Source of the DNA: Arthrobacter sp. KBS0703
GTDB lineage: Bacteria > Actinomycetota > Actinomycetes > Actinomycetales > Micrococcaceae
Direction: 5' to 3'
Length of the DNA stretch: 64,000 nt
Assembly (NCBI RefSeq): GCF_002008315.2
Contig: NZ_MVDG02000001.1
Location: 2,170,001-2,234,000 of the forward strand
Positions 45,810 through 55,551 of this stretch are shown piece by piece. The stretch's first letter is position 1; every line of letters starts with the position of its first letter. Below the pieces are notes generated by a model. That model did not search any database. It was not told where the DNA came from and saw only the letters and a program-made list of their open reading frames with translations. The position numbers and the translations under genes are program-made.

Positions 45810-47275
45810 AGCAGCTCGCTCCCTTCGTTGGCAGTTGCGGGGTTTTGTGGGGGTAATGCTATCCGATCGCCCAAATGGCGAAGTCCGACGCTGTTCGAGG
45901 ATTTGAAGAGCACCAGGTCACCGGGTTCGAGCTGTTCCTGGAGCAGGTCATACGCTTCGTCCGCGTTCTCGGCAAAGACGCATTCGTCACCCCAGGACCC
46001 TTCCTGGACGGCTGATACGTAGAGCGAACGAGCCTCGCGCCCCACTACCACCAGGCGTGAGATGTTGAGCCGGACCACCTGGGTGCCCACGGCGGTGTGC
46101 TCGCGGATGGAGTCCTCGCCAAGTTCGAGCATCGCTCCGAGCACGGCCCAGGTCCGGCGTCCCCGGCCAAGGTCGGCCAGGGTCCGGAGTGCCGCCCGCA
46201 TGGATTCCGGGTTGGCGTTGTATGCGTCGTTGATGACGGTGACGCCGTCGGGCCGCTCGGTCCGTTCCATGCGCCACCGGCTGGCGGCTGACTGCGAGCT
46301 GAGTGACGCGCCGATGCGTGCGGCCGGGATGCCGGCAGCGTGGGCGGCGGCTGCCGCGGCGAGCAGGTTTGAGACGTGGTGCTCTCCGATGAGCCGGCTG
46401 CTCACCCGGACAGCCTCCTCCCCCGGCAGTTCAAGGTCGAACTCGGGGTGGCCGGACGCGTTCGTGTCCAGGTGTTCTGCACGGACGGTCGGTCCTTGGG
46501 CGGCGGCGTTCCGGGCAGAGAAGCCCAGAACTGTGGCAGACGTGCGCACCGCCATGGCCGCAACCCGCGGATCGTCCAGGTTCAACACGGCGGTGCCGGC
46601 GGGGTCCAGGGCTTCCACGAGTTCGCCCTTGGCTGCCGCAATATTCTCAACGCCGCCGAATTCGCCGGCATGTGCCGTTCCCACGCCGAGCACGACGCCG
46701 ATCTCGGGGGCGACCATGTTCGCCAGGTACCGGATATGCCCGATGCCCGTGGCGCCCATTTCAATGACAAGGAAGCGGGTCTCGAAGCCTGCCTGGAACA
46801 CGGTGAGGGGAACGCCCACTTCACCGTTGTACGACCCGTGCGGCGACACCGTCTTGGCTTCCGTGGAAAGGATCCCGGCCAGCAGGTCCTTCGTGGTGGT
46901 TTTGCCCGCGGAACCGGTGATGCCGATGACCGTGAACTGTTCGCCGGATGCCTCGCGGCGCGCCCGGATCCGCCGGACCTGCTCCGCTGCCAGGGCGCCC
47001 ATGGCCAGTACGGCGTCGTCGACGATCACCGACGGATACGTCTGCCCGGCGCCGTCGGCGATTTCGCGTTCGGCAAGGGCCAGCACGGCGCCCTTGTCGA
47101 ACGCCGCGCCCACGAACGCGTGCCCGTCGGCGTGCTCGCCCGGCTTGGCCACGTACAGCGACCCGCCGATGGCCTCGCGCGAGTCGGTCACCACGGATCC
47201 CGGAGTGACGTCGGGGTCGGCAAGCAGCCGGCCGTTGGTGATTTCGGCGATTTCCGCCGCAGTTAGTGCAATCAT
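45806..47275 (-). CDS. murF: UDP-MurNAc-tripeptide:D-Ala-D-Ala ligase
   Basis: Adds D-Ala-D-Ala to the UDP-MurNAc-tripeptide. It has 489 residues. The P-loop is [19 protein letters not shown], followed by [59 protein letters not shown] and [20 protein letters not shown] 47275 lies 6 nt after the murE stop, and the 3' end overlaps mraY. Confidence 0.96.
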   Translation of the reverse strand: MIALTAAEIAEITNGRLLADPDVTPGSVVTDSREAIGGSLYVAKPGEHADGHAFVGAAFDKGAVLALAEREIADGAGQTYPSVIVDDAVLAMGALAAEQVRRIRARREASGEQFTVIGITGSAGKTTTKDLLAGILSTEAKTVSPHGSYNGEVGVPLTVFQAGFETRFLVIEMGATGIGHIRYLANMVAPEIGVVLGVGTAHAGEFGGVENIAAAKGELVEALDPAGTAVLNLDDPRVAAMAVRTSATVLGFSARNAAAQGPTVRAEHLDTNASGHPEFDLELPGEEAVRVSSRLIGEHHVSNLLAAAAAAHAAGIPAARIGASLSSQSAASRWRMERTERPDGVTVINDAYNANPESMRAALRTLADLGRGRRTWAVLGAMLELGEDSIREHTAVGTQVVRLNISRLVVVGREARSLYVSAVQEGSWGDECVFAENADEAYDLLQEQLEPGDLVLFKSSNSVGLRHLGDRIALPPQNPATANEGSELL

Positions 47276-47281
47276 GTCGGT

Positions 47282-48967
47282 CTAGGACTCTATCCGGTCG
47301 TCGCCAAGAACGGTGAATCCTCGTGCCGTCAAGGCGTTCCGGAGTTCCACCCTGTCGTCGAGGGCAAGGTTGACTCCCTTGACCTCCTGCCACACTTCGT
47401 GTCCGCGCCCGGCTATGAGGATGGTGTCCTCCGGCGCCGCCAGTTCCACGGCCTCGCGGATTGCGGCGTCGCGGGGGAAGACCTCCATAATGCGGCAATC
47501 GAGCTGCTCTGCCTCTTTGGCGTCCGTGGCTCCCACCAGGACGTCCGCGCGGATCGCCGCGGCGTCCTCATCGTGGGGATCGTCGTCGCTGATGATCACG
47601 ACGTCGGCAAGCCGGGCAGCGATGGCTCCCATGGCCGGCCGCTTCCCCTGGTCGCGCTGTCCGGTGGCGCCGAAGACCACTATGACCTTGGCGGCCGGGT
47701 CCGGGGACCTGACGGCCTCGAGGGCACGCGCCAAGGCATCGGGGTTGTGCGCAAAGTCCACCACGGCTGCGGGCTTTGCGGAGACGAGCTGCATCCTGCC
47801 CGGCACGGCTACGGTGAAGGGGTCGCTGGCGTCCAGCGCGGCCTGGACTTCTGCCGCGTCCGCACCGCCTGCCAGCACCATGGCAAGGGCCAGCGCGGCG
47901 TTGGAGACATTGAACGCGCCGGGCAGCCCGGTGTGGACGCGCAGCTCCGTCCCGGTCCTGCCGCGGAGGGTGAATTCCGTGCCAAGGCCCCTGGGCCGCG
48001 GATCGGCCACTGTCCAGTCGGCGTCTGTCCAGTCGGTGTCGGGCGCCTCCACGGTGCCTGCCTGCCGGCCGCCCGGCTGAAGGGTGGTGGCGAGGGTGGT
48101 GACCGGGAGCTTCGCCTCGGCGGCGAGGCGGCGGCCCCATTCGTCGTCGACCGTCACGACGGCAGCCCGGGCGCGCTCCGGCGTGAAGAGCTCAGCCTTG
48201 GTCCGGAAGTAGTCGTCCATGGTGCCGTGCAGGTCCAGGTGGTCCTGGGTCAGGTTGGTGAATCCGACGACGTCGAAGACGACGGCGTCCACGCGGCGGA
48301 AGGACACGGCGTGCGAGGACACTTCCATGGACGCTGCGTCCAGGCCCCGTTCCCGCATGAGGGCGAGCAGCGCGTGGACGTCGGTGGACTCAGGCGTGGT
48401 GAGGAGGCTGGGAATCGGTTTCCCCCCAGCCACAATCTCTATGGTGCCGATCAGCCCGGTCTTCTTGCCCAGTGCCTGCAGCAGGGCGTTGAGAAAGTAT
48501 GTCGTGGTCGTCTTGCCATTGGTGCCGGTGACGCCGAAGAGCGCGGGGGAAGCGCTGTCGGCAGCCTGGCTCCGGTAGATCAGCGCGGAAAGCCGCCCCA
48601 CCACGGCGCGTGGCTTGTCCACCACGAGCACGGGCACGGAGATATCCGGCGACAACGCCAGGAGCCGGGCGCCGGCGTCGTCAGTCAGGACGGCAACCGC
48701 GCCGGCCTCGATCGCCGGAGTGGCGAAGTCGGCGCCGTGGCGGGCCGCACCCGGCAATGCGACGTACAGGTCTCCCGGCTCCACAGCGCGCGAATTGAGC
48801 GAGATGCCGGTAACGGGGACTGACGCCGAGGCTCCGGCCACTGTGACGCCGACCGACCGTCCGATGGCACCCAGCTCGACTGCGGCGACGGCCGTGGGCC
48901 GGAATCCGCTGACGGACTCCTCTCCGTCCGGGGCATCGGCAGTGCCGGGGGCATTGTGCTCTGACAA
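47282..48967 (-). CDS. murE: UDP-N-acetylmuramoyl-tripeptide synthetase, probably L-lysine type
   Basis: Adds the third residue to the precursor. About 561 residues. Motifs: SRAVEPGDLYVALPGAARHGADF, P-loop [46 protein letters not shown] and FGATGQRDQGKRPAMGAIA. The residue-selecting motif reads DDPHDED rather than the DNPR of meso-diaminopimelate enzymes, which suggests L-lysine and fits the A3-alpha wall of Arthrobacter. TTG 48967 (LSEHNAPG) is chosen because GGAGA (48973-48977) lies 5 nt upstream; a GTG at 49003 would add 12 residues. Confidence 0.94.
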   Translation of the reverse strand: MSEHNAPGTADAPDGEESVSGFRPTAVAAVELGAIGRSVGVTVAGASASVPVTGISLNSRAVEPGDLYVALPGAARHGADFATPAIEAGAVAVLTDDAGARLLALSPDISVPVLVVDKPRAVVGRLSALIYRSQAADSASPALFGVTGTNGKTTTTYFLNALLQALGKKTGLIGTIEIVAGGKPIPSLLTTPESTDVHALLALMRERGLDAASMEVSSHAVSFRRVDAVVFDVVGFTNLTQDHLDLHGTMDDYFRTKAELFTPERARAAVVTVDDEWGRRLAAEAKLPVTTLATTLQPGGRQAGTVEAPDTDWTDADWTVADPRPRGLGTEFTLRGRTGTELRVHTGLPGAFNVSNAALALAMVLAGGADAAEVQAALDASDPFTVAVPGRMQLVSAKPAAVVDFAHNPDALARALEAVRSPDPAAKVIVVFGATGQRDQGKRPAMGAIAARLADVVIISDDDPHDEDAAAIRADVLVGATDAKEAEQLDCRIMEVFPRDAAIREAVELAAPEDTILIAGRGHEVWQEVKGVNLALDDRVELRNALTARGFTVLGDDRIES

Positions 48968-49073
48968 GTGGATCTCCGTTGGTACTAGTGGACCAACGGA
49001 CACGACAGAACGGTTTGTTCAGGTGCGCCGCGGTCTTTGTTTAGCGGGCGTGCTACTTGGTTTAGCGGGCGTG

Positions 49074-50882
49074 CTACTTGGCGTACTGCGGCAGTCTGAC
49101 CGGTTCGCCGGTGGACGGCGGAACGTTGTACGTCCGCAGTACCTGGCTCATGACCGAGCGGAACACAGGCCCGTTGGTGATTCCGTAAATGGACCCCTTG
49201 GGCCGCTGCAGGACCACCTCAACAATAAACCGCGGATCGTCCATGGGCGCCATTCCCAGGATAGAAGCGGTGTAGCCGCAGAACCCGGCTGTTCCGTCGT
49301 CGCATGGCGATTCGGATGTTCCCGTCTTGGCGCCGACCCGGTAACCGTCGAGGGCCGCTTCCTTGATTTCGCCCTCGGTCACGGCGCTTTCAAGCATGTC
49401 CCGGACCTGTTTGGCTGTGTTTTTGGAGACGATCTGGCGGGACGGTTTGGCCGCTACTTTCTCTTCGCTGCCGTCCGGACTGATGTAGCTGTCGATAAGC
49501 CGGGGCTGCAGCATGACGCCGTCGTTGGCAATTGTCTGGTACGCACGCACGGTCTGCAACGTCGACTGGGATACGCCCTGGCCAAACAGGACAGTGTACT
49601 GCTGCCGGTCATCCCACTGCGCCGCCGGAGTCAGGATGCCTTTGGCTTCAGCGGGAAGTCCGATGTCCGGCGCCTCCCCGATGCCGAACTTCTGCAGCCA
49701 GTCATGCCGCTGGTCCCTGGTCAGGCGGCTGCCCGCCATCACGGTTCCGGTGTTCATGGAGTAGCCGATGATGCCAGCGAGGGTCCGTTTCTCTGTTCCG
49801 TGGGAAAACGCGTCATCGAATTGCTGTCCGTCAATCACCAGGGACGGCGGGATCGTGAAGGTGTCCAGCGGGCTGGACTTGCCTTCCTGGATCAGCGCGG
49901 CGGTTGTGAGTGGCTTCTCCACGGATCCGGGCTCGTACGCTGCGGTCACGGACCGCACGCCGCGGTCCTTGGCCGCCACCTTGCCGGGATCGTTGGGATC
50001 GGGGGCGTTGGTATCGGCCATGGCAATGATGTTCCCGGTCTTCACGTCGGAGACGATGATGACGCCCCATTCGGCGCTGAGCTTGTCCGCCTGGCTCTGG
50101 ATCGCCTGCTGCGCGAAGTACTGGATATCGGAGTTCAGGGTGAGTTTGACGTCCTTGCCGTCCTGCGCCGGTGTCAGCTGGTCCACTCCCACGGGGATGC
50201 GGAGGCCGTCGGCGCCGATCTCAAACAGGCGCTTGCCGGGGGTGCCCCTCAGGATTTCGTCCTGGGTCTGTTCCAGTCCGGCCTGGCCCGTGGTGCCGTT
50301 CTCCAGGAAGCCCACGATGCCGCCGGCCACCGAACCGTTGGGGTAGACGCGCTTGCTGGTTCCCTCGGAGAAAATGCCGGGGATCTGCAAGTTGGAGACG
50401 CGGTCCTCGACGTCCGGCTTGAGGTCCTTGGCCACGACGTAGTAGGTGCGTTCGCCCGTGACGGCCTTCCGGACGTCCTGGGCGTCCATTCCCAGGACAT
50501 CGGCGAGCTCGGAAATCCCCTGGTCCCGGGATACCGTCACCAGCTCTTCCTTGCCGTTCACCGTCTCAAGCCGTTTGAAGGATTCCGTCTTGGTGTTGAC
50601 GGACTGGTCAACAGTGATGTTGTAGCGGATGACACTGTTGGCCAGTACCGTTCCGTTTGCATCGACAATGCTGCCGCGCTCGGCGGGGAGGACGGTGGGA
50701 CGCAGCCGGTTATCAAGGGCAGCTTCAGCCATGCCGCCGACGTCGAGGCCCTGGACCAGGAAGAGTTTTCCGCCGACCACGAGGAGCAGCGCCAGCATGA
50801 TGCTCAGGCCGAGACGGAGCCTCTTGGTGGCGTTCGGGACTTTCTGCCTGCCTGCCTTGCCGGTGCCTTGCGCCACGATCAT
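49074..50882 (-). CDS. pbpB: Penicillin-binding protein 2/FtsI transpeptidase
   Basis: Septal class B transpeptidase, the partner of FtsW. It has 602 residues: a short cytoplasmic start, one helix (RLRLGLSIMLALLLVVGGKLFLVQGL), a dimerisation/pedestal domain (AERGSIVDANGTVLANS), and the penicillin-binding domain with SVEK (catalytic Ser at about 318), SMN in GYSMNTGTVM and KTGT in VGAKTGTSESP. PASTA domains are absent. ATG 50882 lies 44 nt after the ftsL-like stop. The gap from its stop (49074) to murE contains a short tandem repeat TTTAGCGGGCGTGCTACTTGG at 49038-49080. Confidence 0.96.
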   Translation of the reverse strand: MIVAQGTGKAGRQKVPNATKRLRLGLSIMLALLLVVGGKLFLVQGLDVGGMAEAALDNRLRPTVLPAERGSIVDANGTVLANSVIRYNITVDQSVNTKTESFKRLETVNGKEELVTVSRDQGISELADVLGMDAQDVRKAVTGERTYYVVAKDLKPDVEDRVSNLQIPGIFSEGTSKRVYPNGSVAGGIVGFLENGTTGQAGLEQTQDEILRGTPGKRLFEIGADGLRIPVGVDQLTPAQDGKDVKLTLNSDIQYFAQQAIQSQADKLSAEWGVIIVSDVKTGNIIAMADTNAPDPNDPGKVAAKDRGVRSVTAAYEPGSVEKPLTTAALIQEGKSSPLDTFTIPPSLVIDGQQFDDAFSHGTEKRTLAGIIGYSMNTGTVMAGSRLTRDQRHDWLQKFGIGEAPDIGLPAEAKGILTPAAQWDDRQQYTVLFGQGVSQSTLQTVRAYQTIANDGVMLQPRLIDSYISPDGSEEKVAAKPSRQIVSKNTAKQVRDMLESAVTEGEIKEAALDGYRVGAKTGTSESPCDDGTAGFCGYTASILGMAPMDDPRFIVEVVLQRPKGSIYGITNGPVFRSVMSQVLRTYNVPPSTGEPVRLPQYAK

Positions 50883-50926
50883 CCCTTACTGCTTGCCTTG
50901 CCGGCTGGTCGCCGCGCCCGTACCAG

Positions 50927-51553
50927 TTACTGCCCCGGTGCTTTTTGTTCCGGCGCCGGAATGGTGCCTCCGTTGAGGACCGCCGCTGGCTTCTTTGCGG
51001 CCGCCGGGGCCGCCACCGGAGCCGCAGCCTTGTCGCTACCCGCGGGCCGCCTGCTTTCCAGCGGATCCTTGGTGCTTGCCGGCGGGACAACGTTCAACTG
51101 GCCCGGGACTGCCGGGGCGGCGATCACGGCACCTGCGGAGTCGCCCTTGACCGCCGGCTTGGCCTTTCCGCTGACAGTCAGTGTGGACAGATCAATCTGG
51201 CCTTTGCCGGTGGAAGCAACCATTCCCAATTCTGAGGCCCTGGCCGCGAGATTCTGGGGAGCCTCGAAGTTTTGGACCTGCTGTGTCAGATCCTGGTTCT
51301 GCTTCGTGAGCGCCGTCTGCTCGCTGCGGAGCTTCACGAGCTGGTACTGGGCCGTGGACACGGAGATGTTGAGCACCAGGACCGCCATGAGCGCCACTGC
51401 GAGCATCCCAAAGCAGAGAACCACGAAGGGGGCACGGCGCTTCTTGGGCATCGAGCGGACCAGCGAGAGCGGGGTCCGCGCCTTGCGCGCGCTTTCCTCC
51501 TGAACGCCGGGGCCGGAGGTGAGGGTGAGGTTCTTGACAGCTGCGGTGCTCAT
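50927..51553 (-). CDS. FtsL-like septum protein
   Basis: 208 residues. A basic cytoplasmic start ([21 protein letters not shown]), one helix ([24 protein letters not shown]), and a leucine-zipper-like coiled coil ([43 protein letters not shown]), which is the FtsL/DivIC pattern. A long Ala/Pro tail ([20 protein letters not shown]) follows. The position between rsmH and pbpB is where actinobacteria encode FtsL. Sequence identity to E. coli FtsL is not expected, so the assignment rests on topology and context. ATG 51553 overlaps the rsmH stop (ATGA). Confidence 0.85.
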   Translation of the reverse strand: MSTAAVKNLTLTSGPGVQEESARKARTPLSLVRSMPKKRRAPFVVLCFGMLAVALMAVLVLNISVSTAQYQLVKLRSEQTALTKQNQDLTQQVQNFEAPQNLAARASELGMVASTGKGQIDLSTLTVSGKAKPAVKGDSAGAVIAAPAVPGQLNVVPPASTKDPLESRRPAGSDKAAAPVAAPAAAKKPAAVLNGGTIPAPEQKAPGQ

Positions 51554-52548
51554 GCGGCTCTCCTGGCTCTGATGCGTTCCACGGCGCGCAGCCGGGCTGA
51601 AGCTGCGCGCGAATTCTCCGCGATCTCGACGGCGGTAGGCACCTCGGTGCCTTTGGTCAGGGTCTTGAGTTCGGCTTTGTGCTCTTCGAGCTCCACCGGG
51701 AATCCGAGCGGAGCTGACGACTTGGAACGCGCCTGGAAGACGCTTTTAACGATCTTGTCCTCCAGGGAGTGGTAGGACATGACGACGATCCGGCCGCCCA
51801 GGGCGATGGCTTCCACCGCCGCCGGGACCGCGCGCTCGAGGACCTCGAGTTCTTCGTTGACCTCGATCCGGAGCGCCTGGAACGTCCGCTTCGCCGGGTG
51901 GCCTCCGGATTTGGCGGCCCCCGCCGGAACAACTGCCCGGATTTGTTCCACCAGCTCGCCGGTGGTGGCGAAGGACTTCACGGCCCGGGCCGCGACAATC
52001 CGGTTGGCGATGCGGCCGGCGAACTTCTCCTCGCCCCACTTGCGGATGATCCTGACCAGGTCTTCTTCGCTGTAGTTGTTGACGACGTCCGCCGCCGTCT
52101 GCCCGCGGCTGGTGTCCATCCGCATGTCCAGGGGCGCGTCGAATGAGTAGGCGAAGCCCCGCTCACGCTCATCGAGCTGAAGGGAGGAGACGCCGAGGTC
52201 CATCAGGATGCCGTGGACCTCCGGAACGCCGAGGTCCTCGAGGACGTCGGCGATTTCGTCGTAGACGGCATGGACAAGGTCGGTGCGGGCGGCGAAGGGC
52301 TTGAGCCGCTCACCGGCGAGGGCCAGCGCTTCTTCGTCCCTGTCGATGCCGATCAGGTGGAGGTCCGGGAAGCGCTGGAGCATAGCTTCGGCATGTCCGC
52401 CCATTCCCAGCGTGGCGTCGATGGCCACCGGGGTCTCGCCCCTCTGGCGTGCTGCTTCGAATCCCGGCGCCAACAGATTAATGCACCGGTCCTTCAGGAC
52501 CGGCACATGGCGTTCGGACGTAGGTTTGGCCTGGTCGTGTTCGTTCAT
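51550..52548 (-). CDS. rsmH: 16S rRNA (cytosine1402-N4)-methyltransferase
   Basis: Methylates C1402 of 16S rRNA with S-adenosylmethionine. It has 332 residues. The SAM-binding motif [18 protein letters not shown] and [32 protein letters not shown] are the family signatures, with [15 protein letters not shown] near the end. It is the second gene of the dcw cluster, 165 nt after mraZ. The protein starts at ATG 52548. Confidence 0.97.
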   Translation of the reverse strand: MNEHDQAKPTSERHVPVLKDRCINLLAPGFEAARQRGETPVAIDATLGMGGHAEAMLQRFPDLHLIGIDRDEEALALAGERLKPFAARTDLVHAVYDEIADVLEDLGVPEVHGILMDLGVSSLQLDERERGFAYSFDAPLDMRMDTSRGQTAADVVNNYSEEDLVRIIRKWGEEKFAGRIANRIVAARAVKSFATTGELVEQIRAVVPAGAAKSGGHPAKRTFQALRIEVNEELEVLERAVPAAVEAIALGGRIVVMSYHSLEDKIVKSVFQARSKSSAPLGFPVELEEHKAELKTLTKGTEVPTAVEIAENSRAASARLRAVERIRARRAA

Positions 52549-52713
52549 ACCTTCGTCCTTCCTTGAGCGCCTCGTGTGGTTTCTTGAGCCAGATCCCCAT
52601 CCGCGCCTATCCTCATGGCTGCCTGGCTCCGGGGAAGTGAGCCAGGAAGTCGTGTGGATGGGCGGCTGGAGATCTCGTCCAAGAAACAGGTTGCGATATT
52701 TCGTGCCGGCATC

Positions 52714-53142
52714 CTAGAGAATGCCGGCAATGGGGTTGTCGGTTTCGGAGAAGGAGGTTTCCTTCTCCGCCAGGTACACATTCCAGGCCTGGGCGTCCCA
52801 GATCTCAGCGCGAGTGCCGGCACCGATCACCGCCAGCTCCCTGCCAAGCCCTGCGTACTCCCGGAGCGCGGGAGGAATAGTCACGCGCCCCTGCTTGTCA
52901 GGCACCTCGTCCGAGGCTCCAGAGAGAAAGACCCGGATGTAGTCACGAGCTTGCTTGTTGGAGATGGGAGCCTCCCGGATCTGCTCGTGAACCCTCGCGA
53001 ATTCCTGCTCGCTGAAGACGTAGATGCAGCGCTCCTGACCTCGCGTGAGAACAAGTCCGCCGGCAAGCTCCTCACGGAACTTGGCGGGAAGAATGATCCG
53101 CCCCTTTTCGTCCAGACGCGGCGAGTGTGTCCCCAGGAACAC
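52714..53142 (-). CDS. mraZ: Transcriptional regulator MraZ
   Basis: AbrB-like DNA-binding protein that heads and regulates the dcw operon. It has 142 residues with two swapped-hairpin repeats: [22 protein letters not shown] and [23 protein letters not shown]. It starts at GTG 53142. It is probably autoregulated through the 10-bp-period GTGGNG repeats at 53208-53233 upstream of it. Confidence 0.96.
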   Translation of the reverse strand: MFLGTHSPRLDEKGRIILPAKFREELAGGLVLTRGQERCIYVFSEQEFARVHEQIREAPISNKQARDYIRVFLSGASDEVPDKQGRVTIPPALREYAGLGRELAVIGAGTRAEIWDAQAWNVYLAEKETSFSETDNPIAGIL

Positions 53143-53207
53143 GTCCCCACCGCCCGTCTGCCGTCAGAAGCCGAACAACCCCCGCGCTGCCACTACCCTC
53201 TTACGCG

Positions 53208-53233
53208 CTCCACTTTACTCCACTTCTCCCCAC
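53208..53233 (-). promoter_or_regulatory. MraZ-binding repeats upstream of mraZ
   Basis: On the minus strand, GTGGGG (53228-53233), GTGGAG (53218-53223) and GTGGAG (53208-53213) are separated by exactly 4 nt, a 10-bp period. Known MraZ sites are TGGGN-type repeats with the same 10-bp period in front of mraZ. Confidence 0.75.
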
Positions 53234-53580
53234 AGTCAACGCAACACGGACGTTTCTCTGAGGCTTGGACAAACTTATTCCGCTAAATACCAAGGGTTTT
53301 TCGCGGGGGTGGGAAGTGGAGGGAAAATTGCCGGCCCGCACGGAAGCGTCAGCCACGACCGGAGCCTTCCATTTCCACAGCCATGGGCCCGGAAACGGAC
53401 GGATTCGGGTGCCGGGCACTGCGGCAGTCCAGGGCCGGAATTCCGGGGTTAAAAACAAAAGACCCGCCGGGAGCGGGTCTTTGTTCGGGCCTGGTCGTGA
53501 ACCGGTGGCGCTAAGTGGAGGCGGCGCAGAAATCGAGGTGGTGCGAAGTGGAGGTGGTGGGAAGTGGAGCGCGGATAAGC
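53234..53580. other. Gap between mraZ and the DUF3040 gene
   Basis: No gene is convincing here. The gap holds the mraZ promoter side, four plus-strand copies of AAGTGGAG (53314-53321, 53513-53520, 53546-53553, 53562-53569) and the terminator at 53458-53488. Confidence 0.6.
53458..53488 (-). terminator. Terminator hairpin after the DUF3040 gene
   Basis: AAAGACCCGC (53458-53467) pairs with GCGGGTCTTT (53473-53482). Read on the minus strand it is followed by a strong T run (TTTTGTTTTT), which suits the DUF3040 gene. Confidence 0.85.
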
Positions 53581-53952
53581 TCAGGGCTCCCCGCGGCGCC
53601 TTTCGTCCCAGCGCTCTTCGAGGCTGTTCATGAAGGAACTCTTGCCCTTGGACTTCTTGCCCCGTCCGGAGGTCTTTGCCTTGCCCGCCGCAGCGCTGCG
53701 CATCGTGGCAAAGTAGACCCCGGCTCCCATGACGACAAATCCGAGGACACCAACGAAGATGTTCTGCAGGGAAACGCCCACGAGGAGGAGCAACACTCCC
53801 GCCAGCGTGGCCAGCACACCGATCACAATGTGCCTGGTAGACCATGTGCGGCCCGGATCCGAGCCCATGGAATTGGCAAACTTGGGATCGTCCTCATGCA
53901 GTTGCCTCTCGAGTTGCTCGAGCAGCTTCTGTTCGTGCTCCGAGAGCGGCAT
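53581..53952 (-). CDS. DUF3040 family membrane protein
   Basis: 123 residues. It begins MPLSEHEQKLLEQLERQLHEDDPKFA, the DUF3040 signature. Two adjacent helices follow (HIVIGVLATLAGVLLLLVGV and NIFVGVLGFVVMGAGVYFA), and then a basic tail (GKAKTSGRGKKSKGKSS). The start at ATG 53952 is set by AAGGAGG 5 nt upstream; longer frames reaching 54105 have no signal. The function is unknown. Such a gene sits near mraZ in M. tuberculosis too. Confidence 0.88.
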   Translation of the reverse strand: MPLSEHEQKLLEQLERQLHEDDPKFANSMGSDPGRTWSTRHIVIGVLATLAGVLLLLVGVSLQNIFVGVLGFVVMGAGVYFATMRSAAAGKAKTSGRGKKSKGKSSFMNSLEERWDERRRGEP

Positions 53953-54250
53953 CACGACCTCCTTAAGTAGGCCAACGTCCGGACTGATCGGGACCAGTTC
54001 TTTCTGCCACGTCAACGACCGGCATGCTGTACAGGTTCCCGGCCTCCCGACATTGGCAGATCCATGGATCCAAGCATACGGACGCGGGCGGGTCAGTTGA
54101 TCCACACATGTCCAGACGTTCGAAATCTTTGTATATCTAAGGATAGTTTGTTAGGCGCTGATCTGAAAGACGCTGTTCACGGACCGCAACCCGATTTGAC
54201 CTTGAAATCCCGGCAAAAGTTGCTGTTCCCGCACCTGGCGGGGAGCCGGC

Positions 54251-55477
54251 TCAGCGCGTGCCGCTCCCCGGGTCCAGGAGGCGGGCCGGCAGCACTGATT
54301 TACTGCCGAATTTCTCCGTCACCCTGTCCAGCGCCTGCTCCGCGGCACGCCAGTTGTCGTCACGCCGGTCAAAGCTCAGCTGGAGCGAGGTCTGGGCCGC
54401 CGCCTCGAGTTGCTCGGCACGCACACCCACGAGCCGGACGGTCATGGACCGCTCACCCAGCGACTCCAGCAATTGCACGGCCACAGCGTAGAGGAGCTGC
54501 GCGCTGTCCAGCGGCGTGTGGACCGTCCGGCTCCGCGTCACGGTCGAGAAATCGGCGTAGCGCAGCTTGAGGGCAACAGTGCGCGCCACCAGGCCGGACG
54601 CGCGCAGGCGTTCGGCTGTCCTGTGGCAAAGGCGCAGGAGTTCCCGGTGGAGGAGGGCGTCGTCGGCGGTGTCCACCGCGAAGGTCTCCTCGGCTCCAAT
54701 GCTTTTCTCAAGCCGCACGGGAGTCACGACGCGCGGATCAATCCCCCACGCCAGCCGGTGGACATGTTCGCCACCAGCGCCCAGCACCTTCTTGAGGGAC
54801 GAGACGGGCGTCGCGGCGACATCGGCCACGGTGCGGATTCCCATCCTGGCAAGGACGTCCGCGGTCTTCGCACCTACGCCCCAGAGTGCGTTGACGGGGA
54901 GGCTGTGCAGATACGGAACGGTCTGCTCGGGCCGGATCAGCAAAATGCCGTCCGGTTTGCACCTTGTGGAGGCGATCTTGGCCACGAACTTGCTGGCCGC
55001 GACCCCCACGGAGGCTGTGATTCCCAGTTCCCTGGAGACCCTGATCCGGACCAGCTCCCCGATCTGCAGCGGCGTGCCGAGCCTCCGGATCGCACCGCCG
55101 ACATCGAGGAACGCCTCATCCACGCTCACGGGCTCAACGAGCTCCGTGATCGACTCGAAAATGGACATCAGCTGGCCGGAGACCTCGTAGTAGAGCTTAT
55201 GCCGGGGCTCAATAATCACGGCCTGGGGGCACAGGCGGTGGGCAATCACCATCGGCATCGCGGACTTGACGCCGAAAGCCCGGGCTTCATAGGACGCCGA
55301 CAGCACCACGGAGCGGTCCGCCGGATAACCCACGATGACCGGTTTGCCGCGCAATTCCGGGCGTCCCCGCAGTTCGACGGAGACGAAGAAGGCGTCCATG
55401 TCCACGTGCATAATGCTGCTGCGCCGGAGGTCGCGAAGACGCGCTTCTATTTGCTCTTTGTCCTGGTCCGGCCCCAC
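54251..55477 (-). CDS. dinB: DNA polymerase IV (Y family)
   Basis: Error-prone lesion-bypass polymerase. It has 408 residues. Catalytic metal motifs: IMHVDMDAFFVSVELRGRPELRGKPV (first Asp, steric-gate Phe) and SVDEAFLDVGG (SxDE). A helix-hairpin-helix is at VNALWGVGAKTADVLARMGIRTV, and the little finger follows. It lacks a clear carboxy-terminal clamp-binding peptide. GTG 55477 is preceded by TAGGAT 7 nt upstream (predicted leaderless). I see no LexA-type site, so SOS control is not supported. The region from 53953 to 54250 holds no gene I can support. Confidence 0.94.
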   Translation of the reverse strand: MGPDQDKEQIEARLRDLRRSSIMHVDMDAFFVSVELRGRPELRGKPVIVGYPADRSVVLSASYEARAFGVKSAMPMVIAHRLCPQAVIIEPRHKLYYEVSGQLMSIFESITELVEPVSVDEAFLDVGGAIRRLGTPLQIGELVRIRVSRELGITASVGVAASKFVAKIASTRCKPDGILLIRPEQTVPYLHSLPVNALWGVGAKTADVLARMGIRTVADVAATPVSSLKKVLGAGGEHVHRLAWGIDPRVVTPVRLEKSIGAEETFAVDTADDALLHRELLRLCHRTAERLRASGLVARTVALKLRYADFSTVTRSRTVHTPLDSAQLLYAVAVQLLESLGERSMTVRLVGVRAEQLEAAAQTSLQLSFDRRDDNWRAAEQALDRVTEKFGSKSVLPARLLDPGSGTR

Positions 55478-55484
55478 ATCTGCA

Positions 55485-55490
55485 ATCCTA
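55485..55490 (-). promoter_or_regulatory. -10 hexamer TAGGAT, predicted leaderless start of dinB
   Basis: On the minus strand TAGGAT, 7 nt, then GTG 55477. The next gene on the plus strand starts 75 nt further on, at 55552. Confidence 0.5.
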
Positions 55491-55551
55491 TGCCCTGCTA
55501 CTGACTAAACTGGAGGCTGAATCCGGCATCAACCCCAGGAGGAACGCACCT

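Noticed and set aside
54106..54250. A possible tRNA or small RNA between the DUF3040 and dinB genes
   Set aside because: No cloverleaf or hairpin with a T run could be drawn.
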